From Siphonodentalium dalli (lineage: Eukaryota > Mollusca > Scaphopoda > Gadilida > Siphonodentaliidae): a DNA stretch of 64,000 nt. The notes below the pieces were generated by a model. That model was not told where the DNA came from. It worked only from the letters and a program-made list of their open reading frames with translations, and searched no databases. The stretch spans positions 15,298,450-15,362,449 of the forward strand of contig CP136069.1 in NCBI GenBank assembly GCA_032622095.1, read 5' to 3'. Positions 44,897 through 56,900 of this stretch are shown here, piece after piece (positions within the stretch are counted from its first letter, which is position 1; each line of letters opens with the position of its first letter). The position numbers and the translations under genes are program-made.

Positions 44897-47706
44897 AAAG
44901 TGTGGAGAGCGCGGGCACAGGTCGGAATCCGATTTCTTATGTAATTATTTCTATGGAACTAGCTAAATTTTGTTAGGTTGTGTCGGAAATTGACATAAAT
45001 TTTGTTAGGTTGTGTCAGAAATTGACATAAATTTTGTTAGGTTGTGTCGGAAATTGACATTGAATAATTTGTTGAGCATTGTTGCCATTCAAAGATAGAA
45101 CTAGCTAAATTTGTTTGGGTTGTGTCGGAAATTGACATAAAATATTGTGTTGAGCACAAACTAAGGATAATGGTGTTGACATAAGCTAAAAGCTAATTGA
45201 ACTGCGTGTTAATCAAGGTCTGAGTCTAGATCGAACGAGCATATCTCTCAAACTGGGATTTTTCTTGTAGGCAATAATAACCCGTTTGTCGAGAGGCTCG
45301 GTCAATTTAGTGTTTAATAATGCAAAGTTTTTTCTGAAAATGTTTGCGATTTCAACATTTCTACGATTGTAGATCAGAGGAAAGCACAAGAAATTTCGAG
45401 AAACACCTTTGTAGTCAATGTTAAGTCCGAACGGAAGATATGTTTTAAGTACGCCCATCCAATGATTTTCGCGTTCTAGGCGTATTGAATCGGTTTGGTC
45501 TTCGTCGGCTAGAATTGGTGTCTGTTCTATTGGCTGAAAGCTGAAATGGGATTTAATGTCATGATTAGATGAGTTGAAATGATCGGAAATTTGCATGTCG
45601 AGTTTTTTTGCGATGAGCCAATTTGGAAATCCAATGTTTTAAAATTCAATCTCATTCTCAAAAGCTTGCTGGACCAGGACGTTTTAAAGAAAAAACATGT
45701 TCAGTATCTAATTGCAAAACCTGAATCCAATAATAGGACATTTTATTTGCTACCTAAAATACACAAACCTTTGAGCTGTTGGACTAATCCATACACACCA
45801 CCCGGTCGCCCCATCATCAGCGACGTGGCTTCGGAGTCGTACCACATTTCGGAGTTTATTGATTTCTATTTGAAACCAATTGCTACCCGCCATCCGAGCT
45901 ATCTAAAAGACACGGAGGACTTCCTCATTAAATTGTCGAAAATTGAAGTTCCATCTTCTGCTTACCTAATTAGTCTCGACGTGGAATCTATGTATACAAA
46001 TATTGGAATCGATGCCGGATTAAAGTCAATTAAGAATGCATTTGATTTCCACCATGATCCTCATAGACCTGGAGATGAACTACTTCAATTATTAGAACTT
46101 TCTCTTAAAGGGAATGACTTTGAATTTAATGGACGATATTATTTACAGGTCTCCGGCTGCAGTATGGGCAAGAAGTTTAGTCCTAATTTTGCCTCAATTT
46201 TTGTTGCAGAGTGGGAGAAAGGCGCCCTGGCCAAATCTGATAAACAACCATTAGCCTATTATAGATTCTTGGACGACATATTTATCATTTGGACTCATGG
46301 TCTGGATGAGTTTAGGGTGTTCTTGGACATCTTGAACAGTCATGACGAATCAATCAAACTCAAAGAATCAATATCGCAAACCAGCATTGATTTCCTTGAT
46401 TTAACAATATTTAAGGGCCCACAATTTACATCATGCAACATTTTAGATACAAAACTTTTTACGAAACCAACGGATTCTCACCAGCTACTTCATCGTAAAT
46501 CTTTCCATCCGCCAAAACTTTTCAATGGATTGATTAAATCTCAAATCATTCGATATCACCGGAACTGCACGAACAGAAGCGACCTAAATCAAGCTTGTTC
46601 AGTGCTTTTCCAGGCTTTACGACCGCGCGGCTACTCTAGTAGATTACTGCGCCAAGTAAAGTCCGAAACTCTCAGAGAATTGAACTCGTCACGCCATGAC
46701 CCAACATCGACTGAACCAACAAGGATACGGCACAACCGGCCGGTGTTGGGTAATGGTTCAGCCTCATTTTGTCACAAAAAACGATGTTACATCAATACAA
46801 TAGGATATATCAATACTAGTAACACTTTCACCAGCGAACAAACACGCATATCGTATCAAATGCATAGCGAACTTAATTGTGATTCTAAAAATGTAATTTA
46901 CTTAATCACATGCAAAAGATGCCGTATACAATATGTTGGACAAACAAAAACCTCTCTCAAAGTTAGAATGTCTAATCATCTTTCCAGTGTTCGCAAAAAA
47001 CTCGACATGCAAATTTCCGATCATTTCAACTCATCTAATCATGACATTAAATCCCATTTCAGCTTTCAGCCAATAGAACAGACACCAATTCTAGCCGACG
47101 AAGACCAAACCGATTCAATACGCCTAGAACGCGAAAATCATTGGATGGGCGTACTTAAAACATATCTTCCGTTCGGACTTAACATTGACTACAAAGGTGT
47201 TTCTCGAAATTTCTTGTGCTTTCCTCTGATCTACAATCGTAGAAATGTTGAAATCGCAAACATTTTCAGAAAAAACTTTGCATTATTAAACACTAAATTG
47301 ACCGAGCCTCTCGACAAACGGGTTATTATTGCCTACAAGAAAAATCCCAGTTTGAGAGATATGCTCGTTCGATCTAGACTCAGACCTTGATTAACACGCA
47401 GTTCAATTAGCTTTTAGCTTATGTCAACACCATTATCCTTAGTTTGTGCTCAACACAATATTTTATGTCAATTTCCGACACAACCCAAACAAATTTAGCT
47501 AGTTCTATCTTTGAATGGCAACAATGCTCAACAAATTATTCAATGTCAATTTCCGACACAACCTAACAAAATTTATGTCAATTTCTGACACAACCTAACA
47601 AAATTTATGTCAATTTCCGACACAACCTAACAAAATTTAGCTAGTTCCATAGAAATAATTACATAAGAAATCGGATTCCGACCTGTGCCCGCGCTCTCCA
47701 CACTTT

Positions 47707-47737
<31 letters not shown>

Positions 47738-47738
47738 G

Positions 47739-47821
<83 letters not shown>

Positions 47822-47871
47822 AATGTAAATATTGGCACAGGGTTTATATGCTAGGCTCTACATGGGAGACT

Positions 47872-47943
<72 letters not shown>

Positions 47944-50900
47944 AGTCTCCCATGTAGAGCCTAGCATATATAGAGAATACATTGTCCTAACAATACTTAC
48001 CTTGACAATGTAAGCCAGTACATTCTCTTATATATATACGCGAAGTTCCATATAGGAGACTCGCATATATAAGAGAATGCTCTGGCACATGATATTTAAC
48101 AACGCACCACCAGCCAAGCTCCCGTCATGAAAGGGTTACAAATTAATTTTAATATTGTTTTTCAATTGCGTCACAATCATTTTGGACGGATATTCCTCTA
48201 GTTATTAAACATCTTATTTACATAATATTCAAACAACTAGGTTGAGGCAATTTTTTTAGCAAACTATGAAGCCCTCTGCCGATATAATATGATATCACAC
48301 ATGTTATTAAAGGTACTTAATCCGAATTAGCGCTCGCAAATTACTATTTCCTTGGCTTCGGGGGGTAACAAATATTTGATTCGAGTCGAGTAACCCACCC
48401 ATCAAAGCTAGGAGTGATCAGATATCGATGTTTGAAATATATTTGTTTAATTGTAAATGGCCCAGTAAACTGTCGACGAGAAGAACTTATCTGACCAGAT
48501 AGCTGATGAAGATCGATAACTCTAAAATCCAGTGGCTATTTTGCGTCAGATATTTGACAACTGGCAAAATTTCTTTGAACAAAACGTTGATAAATAACAG
48601 ATTTTGGGCAACTTTATACTATATTTGACTGTGGTTAGCATTATTTTTGGGCAATTAATCGATTCTGATAACTGAAGCGTATTTTGAAGAAATGTTGTTG
48701 TTGTTGTATCTTGATGATATGGGAACCCTCTGATCGGATTGAGTACCTTTAATATGACGATATACACGTATTTACAGGATGATAAATTTTGAAATATAAA
48801 ATATGAATTTCCTTTCTTTTTCTTTCTTTAAAAAAAAAAAATTTAAATTCGAAATCTTAAAATTGTTCAAAAAAATAATTTAAAACAAAAATAATTTTTA
48901 AAAACTTTAAAGTTATGTTAAACACTCTGGTAGGGTGATCAAATAGAAATGGAGAATACCTTCAAAGTAGTTATTGTTAGACATGTTATCTCCAAATTGA
49001 CAACACACAATTTCATTAATATTTATCCAGTAAATCACAGTAATAGTGACTCTTGGTTGCGTCCCGAATCAAGAAATAAATATGTACAATTGAGTATAAG
49101 TTCGGACGATGTTTCTATAGAGTGGTACGGTTGATTTCTTGAGATTTTCGGCGATGTTAGTAGAATGCCACGATCATCCAGATGACACAGCTCATGAATA
49201 CTAACTTGTCAGTTTCACACAATCGAACAAGTCCATACTATGTCTTTAAAAACAACTTCCAATTTTAAAAATTCATTTTTTTAAATAAACTTAAAAAAAT
49301 GATTTATTATTTTGTTATTGTAAAATAGGCTTACGCGAGAAGATTGACTTGATAGATTGTTGGACCCGGTAGATCACTGTAGCTGCTTGCCAGTATTTTC
49401 GCTATTTTGAACCAACTCAGACGGTCCGTGCCTACTCCGTCAAATTCAATCCAAGCCACTGATTTCTCATTCACGTACATCTCAACCACGACCTGCAATT
49501 GAAGAAAATATGTGAAGTGGCACATAGCTTTGCAATTCAAACTACTGCATGTTAAGAGGGAGGTAAAGTGGCAACATTTGAATGGGGAATTCAGTGTTAA
49601 AGACATATTTATTATATATGGATTTGTTCGGGTGTGTGCCAATAACAAGTTAGTATTCATGTGCTGTGTCAACTGTAGGATCGTGGCATTCTACTAACAT
49701 CGCCGAAAATCTCAAGCAAATCGACCGTAACACTCCATAGAAAACATCGTCCGAACTATACTCAATTGTACTTATTTACTTCTTCGGGACGCAATTATTA
49801 GCGATAAACTAACGAAAATGATTTCGCCACCAAGAGTCACTGTATTACTGTCATTTACTGGATATATAAGAATGAAATTGTGTGTTGTCAACTTGGAGAT
49901 AACATGTCTAACAATAACTACTTTGAACAAGGTTATTCTCCATTTCTATTTGATCACCATACCAGAGTGTTTCACATCAATTTAATTTTTTAGAAAAGAT
50001 TGATCAAACCTTACAAAGCGCAGGTGACCATATCATACCTTTTTGGAAAGTTTGAAGACTTATGTAGTGACAACACGAAGCGGAATTATGATTTTCATCC
50101 CACGTTGGACATTATTTGACATTATTTCTCTTGTCTATTCAGCGAAATCTCAACATCTGCGGGTCAAATTTCACGTGCGACCGTGTCATTGATCTTGATC
50201 TTGACCTCGCTCATATACGCTCATATAAGCATGTTTCTGGACCGATCGAAAAATAGTTGGTCAAGACGGTGTATCTTCTACCCAGACGGAGGCGATCACA
50301 AAGAAACCCCTAAATATCGAGACGAAGTCGGGCACATCAGTCATATCAAATCTAGTCGTAAGTCGGGATTGTTTTTACCCTGTGCCAATGCATTCTCTTA
50401 TATATGCGAGTCGACCATAGGTCGCCTCGCATATATAAGAGAATGCATTGGCCTAACAATTTTTTACAATTTTAATAATTTTTTCTTGTAATCTTTAACA
50501 CTTTTATTATTTCACCCATACAGAGCCCCAGACAAACATGAGCAGACGACTCTCTTCTATATGCTTCTATATGTGTGTGGGGCTCCCTGCAGGGTAATGG
50601 ATGTTTTTTATTTTATGTCCTAAAAATTGTAAGAAACATTTATTTAAAAAAAATTGTTAGGCCAATGCATTCTCTTATATATGCGAGGCGACCTATGGTC
50701 GACTCGCATATATAAGAGAATGCATTGGCACAGGGTAAAAAAAATCCCGTCTTACGACTAGATTTGATATGGCTAGTAATTGGTTACTTTTATTATGTTT
50801 GTAAAACATATTAAAAGATTTAATTTTCTCGGAGTAACTATTAATCATTTCGGCCAATTTGGCCGGTTACTTCATGTGAGTTTTTCATCTGACGTGTGTG

Positions 50901-53900
50901 TCGGAATAATGATGTGGAGGATTTATGTAAATGTTAGCCCAAACTACATTTCCAAGTAACGATGGTTTTGTTGTTTATTTTGAGGAATAATACCGCGTCA
51001 GATGAATTCAGCCCAAATATGTTAACAGTTGTCGTCTAAAACATTCGGCAGTAAGTTAGCGTTATTTAGTATTTGTGGATGTCCTTTAACATGGGGAAAA
51101 TAGACTACTGCGCTTGTACGAGCATGTGAATTGTCGTTTTTAATGTATAGCAACTTTATAATCAATAACAGAGGCATTCTCTGTCAAATAAGGTCGCTCT
51201 ATTTACGATACCAATTGGGGAACTTTGTAAATTAAATTACGCGTAAACTTAACCTGCTGCAAATAGAAAAGGTGTCGGAATCGGCGTACTCGCACCAGGG
51301 CTAACTCGCCCAATCGGCGCGTGCCAACTCGGAATAAAAGCCCAACTCGGAATAAAAGATGCATACGGGGTGTTATATGGCGTTTTGTCCGTTGTTTCTC
51401 AATGAATATTATTGAAATTTGGTGTATATGTCCGGGCTGGGACATGGAATACAACAACGTTTGAATTGTTTTTAAATTTACAAATTTGTTGATTTTATTC
51501 ATTTTTGTTTCGTTCTGAAACACACTATAAAGTGTATATAATATAATAACGAACACGAGACATACATAATTTATGAACTGTTAACAAAAGATATCAAACT
51601 CAATACATGACAAAGATGACTCAGTGGAGTTTATAAAGTGAACATAAAAACATTGAGGTAAGAATCTTTTTAAGGAATTCAACTTTATGTAATGATAATA
51701 AACACATAAATTAAAATAACAAACATGAGACATACATGATTTATAAACTGTTAACAAAAGATATCAAACTCAATACATGACAAAGATGACTCAGTGAAGT
51801 TTATAAAGTGAACATAAAAATATTAAGGTAAAAATCTTTTTAAGCATTACTAAACCGTTTAGCACAGCCCACTTCACTCATCCGATCATCACTAAACTTC
51901 ATATTTATCTTGATATTGATCTATCAGATGAGAGCTATCAAATATTTGTTTAATTTTATAGGAAAAAATGGTCGCCAGCGGCCATATTGCATTTACGTTA
52001 TATGTTATCGCGTCATGTCGATATCTAGTATTACTTAGAAATTTCACCTTTCCAGATTCATAATTTCTCCATTGACTGTAACAGATGGAATTATTCCCCT
52101 CTTCGGATAGAGTGTCACTGAAACTTTATTTTGTCAGATTGTCTGTATAGTCACTGATTATATATGGCAATAATCTGTAATAAGATGTAGCACTATTTTA
52201 TTTTATATTTACATGCAGTGCTGTTTTTATACAACAATTATAATCCCCCCCCCCCCCAGATCATCATGTGATCGACCATACATCGCGCGAGGACCTGGTT
52301 GAATTAAGGGGGGTTTTTATGGATAACTTCTGTCCTCAAGCTAGATTATACTTATGACATTTAATGGCATGTTTCTAACATGGAGGGTTAGATATGCGTG
52401 AGACACCACCACTCTTCAATTCACACCAAGTTATCAGCTGTCATATTCGGATATTAGAACCCATAGCCATGATATATGGTTTATTTTGTGTATACTAGTA
52501 ATATTGTTATTTTCAGTACCTTTATATACCAGTACTGTGTATAACAATGCACATACATTAATCCATGTATACATGTATATTGATTCAACGGATTCAGTGG
52601 TTTTGTCCATCAGTCTATCAAATTTGCGGGGAAAACATGGCCACAAGCAGTACACCCTGTTAAATTTCGAATTTGAATCAATTGGCGCACCCTACAGCCA
52701 GCTTTTATTGGAGAACTTTTTCTCATGTGGATAGTTTGGGTCACCGCTAGATGTGAGCCATGTTTTGTTCTCAAGCTGTCCTTGTGAAGACATCACTGCC
52801 AGCGGTGATCTTGAATTTTACTATTTTTATGGCTAAATAATTTGGTTGATCCTACAGACGACACCCCTTGTCCGATCGTCACCAGATTCCACAATGATCT
52901 TCTGGATAACCAGGGGGAGAGTAATTTAATTTTCCCGAATTTCGTTAAAAAACATTACCACAGGCAGCAATTTGGTATCTTACTGTTTGATCCTCTTTTG
53001 CGTGACTGAATTGTTTAGCAACTGTACAGTCATATCCCTCATCTGATAGTCACCACACTTTATATTGATCTTCGGGCTGACAACTAGATGGGAGCTATCG
53101 AATGCTTTGAATTTTTTTTGAAAACATTGTCGCCAGCAGTCATCTTCTATTTTTGTTTTTATATACATGTATATCTCTTCATTCGGATAGCCAGTATTAC
53201 GTAGGTACTTCAACTTTCCGCATTCCTGTCATCATTTGAAATATAAAAATTTACCTGATACCATGCACCCTTCAAAATTTGTTTCGTCGTATCTATTTTA
53301 ATGACCCGTATGGAAATATTGATACAGATATATTTGTCAAACATTTCTTTGTACAATAGACAGGTATTTAGTTTGTAACTAAATCTAGAAATATATAATA
53401 GTAGCTGGTGGACCCTACTTCGTCCGGGATGTTCCCCTCTGATTTTCGGAGAATTGCGCGATTTAACCTTGAATTGACCATTTTAAAGGTGAACGTCATG
53501 TCGGGTCACGATTTGACCCGCCCAAAACACTCCCCGGACAAAAGTCACGACAAAAGTACCCGTCGAAATCCGCCCGGCTTTACCCGATTTGACCTTGAAT
53601 TGACAATTTTGAATGTCAAGATCAGGTCAGGGTCATAATTTGACCCACCCGAAACACTCCTGGGACAAAAGTAACAGTAGGTATTATATTTCGTTGAAAT
53701 ACTTCGTTTTACCAGATTTGACCTTGAATTGATCTTTTTGAATGTCAAAGTCAGGTCGGGATCAAGATTTGACCCGTCCAAATAGTCCAGAAACATGCCT
53801 ACATCAGCACGTTCGAGAACATGGTCCCACGTGAAATTGGACCCGTCAATATTGCTCCCGGGATCGAAGTAGTCCTACACACAAAGTTTTAGTCGGATCG

Positions 53901-56900
53901 GTCAAGGTCCAGAAACATGCCTATGAGCGAGGTCAAGTTGACACGTTAAATACCAAATCCGAGTCGGATCAGTCGAGCAGTGTTAGAGTCTATAACACAT
54001 ACACACATGCATTCATGCATACACACATACATACAGACAGGTGTTCCAAAATGTATAATCGATAGCTACAACAATTCTATGGTAGATAGTTCACGGCCGA
54101 CCTGATGCATGCATCTTAGTTTTCTTGTCTGTATTGGCGTTCATTTGTCCTACAAATAAAGTAATTATGCTTGATTTTGGCAGTTTAACATGCCTTCGCC
54201 TATATGTCTTCGTATCCCAATAAATAATTCATATGGCCTAATTCATTCTTCGTTCATGCGCCACAATACGCATGCCGCACAATAGCCTGGCAATTAATAA
54301 CACGTAATGAGTTGTTCTCTTCTTACCATGGGTCGACATGCAGACGCGGTTATTTCATACTGAATTGACTTTTACTGACGACTGGTCGAACTATATGGAG
54401 TTCGACGTATCAATAACTTTATTTTTACCCGCCCACCCCATATCTCCCACATAATTTAGGATTTTATTCCAATTATTTGTCCTAATACATACTACAGGGG
54501 CCTGTTTAGCCAAAAATTCAATATAAATTGAACGGTATACATGTACATGTTATACTTTTCCAATTCTCTTCCATTATTGTATTCTCATACGTGGAAATCT
54601 TGATACTATTTACTGTAAACCAATTAACTGAAAATAATAGTACTTGGATTGAGATTTTGTAATAATTTATTATCATTAATATGTTATATAGACATGTGTA
54701 TATTGGGGAGCTAGTTATTACGCTCCCCAATATAATTTGGCAAATAAATATATATAAATCTATCACGTTGAAAGAGTTCTCCATTGGGAAAATTTATAAT
54801 TACACCAAACAAGAATCTCACACAATAACGTATTGTCTTCGCTTTGTGAATTGGAGCTTCATTTGTATATTGTTTAATTACACGATATTACATCACACAT
54901 CATATTTTACATTACAAGGAAGATTAAAGTGGCCACAAATATTTGAGACCAATGAACAGAAACTGTCATATGTTATCTGGACCACTTAAAGAGGGAGAAA
55001 TCAACTACAAATTGATCACAGTATTAGAGATATGGTGGTATGCTAGGATTTGGCAGTAGGCCTATGATCTAGAAATCATCTCAGCCTAAGATTTCATTGA
55101 TCAACAGGCACGACATAAAAAAATCGCAAATATGCCTTTATTAGTTGTATTTATAAGTAAAAATAATGATGAAATTTCTTGTATCAAGAAAAAATAAGTT
55201 CCCACGTGATCTTCAAATATTATATCATGGATATATAAACTGCTCGCACGAACAGTTCTTGGCACCTGAAAACCGGTATTGGATTTAAAATATAATTATA
55301 ATCATAAAATACTAGAATGCGAAATTTCCATTTCCAACTGATTGACCGTCCTTAGATTGTGGCCATATTGATCCAAAGAGAAATTCCAGACAGATTATGA
55401 GAACAGTAAGCTAGAAATAGCAAGAGTTGTAGGCAGGTTACCTATATATACATACCTTGTTTATGTTTGCTTCAGTCCAGTTTGTCAGAACTGAACTCCT
55501 GTACATGTCTCCACAGTCTGGGTTTCCCGGGCAAAGATATGTATCATCGGTCCACGTAGGGCCCATTTTCCTGCCCATCGCTTTCTTTGCAGAGAATATA
55601 CCGATCCAATATTCTGAAATAATAGCAATCATGGTCGATCTGAGATGCACTGTCAGATTTGGCAGTAGTACACATTATCCGAAGTTAATTTAGCAAAATG
55701 AAAATGAAAAATACTCACCATCGTCAGAATGGCAATAGCATCTACATGTAATCCGACAGCAGAAGGGGTGAACCCTGACATTTTGGTCGCAAAGATAATT
55801 ATTGTTGACTATCTGAAACATACTCGGGAGCCTTTGTTCATTGTCGGAGGGGGCCTGCCTCCAATTTGTTCGTTATGGTATACGGCACTAATTTTATTTT
55901 ATTTCTTACATAAACCTTTTTTTATTTTAGATTGAACGCCTTGCTCCATTTAACAAATAACTGTATTTTCAATTTGTTTAATTACATCAAAATTTTGAAA
56001 AAAAACTGACGCCGTTATAACATTCGCCATGGTACCTGAGTCAACACACCACATTTGGTTGAAATCGGTTCAGGAATCTTGGAGAAAAATCTCACTGTGA
56101 CAGTCATCTGCCAATGTATAAACGTAAATTCACGACCAGAGTGTACATGTACAGTACATTTCGTTTAACCCTTCCCCAACAGAACGGCCCTGTGCCAATG
56201 CATTCTCTTATATATGCGAGTCGACAATAGGTCGCCTCGCATATATAAGAGAATGCATTGGCTTAACACATTAAAAATTATAAAATTGTTAAAGAATGTA
56301 AGAAAAAATGGTAAAAAGTGTTAAAAAAAGGTTTTTTTTAGGCCAATGCATTCTCTTATATATGCGAGGCGACCTATGGTCGACTCGCATATATAAGAGA
56401 ATGCATTGGCACAGGGCATAACTGTAACTATCACAATGTGGTCAAGGAGCCGGTTCCAATGATATCCATATTTGTATGGTTCTATTGAGACAGACCGAAG
56501 ATAATTTAGGCTGTTGCAGCTTTATTTGGCCGTTTTTGACCGGTTTGTTGGGTAAAGGGTTAAACATTGTCGATTTATCCACCAAATATATAATTATGTT
56601 ACATACATAAGATAGATTGAAAATGGAAATACATAAAGAATTGTTATATGAGTTGTCTATCCATGTATCACCTATGTTTACGAGGGTCCCTTTGTTAGCA
56701 GAGAATATCACGCCCCAGTATTATGAAATTATAGAGAAAAAGTTCCCCGGTTCGTGTGAGAGGTTACTGCCTGTGGACTTTGCCGTGAACACAACACAAT
56801 ACCATACGGTAAAACTTTGTTTAAGAAATAAATACACTGCGCATCGGCATGTATATATTGTAGACTTTGACCACAAAGAAACTGATTGTAGGACGACGCG

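Noticed and set aside
44892-45220. Hammerhead ribozyme in the Penelope terminal region
   Set aside because: Some Penelope-like elements carry one. I looked for CTGATGA with a following GAAA core on both strands and found none.
45213-45596. 127-codon minus-strand ORF as a separate gene
   Set aside because: Identical to the C-terminus of the Penelope frame. It is the inverted self-copy.
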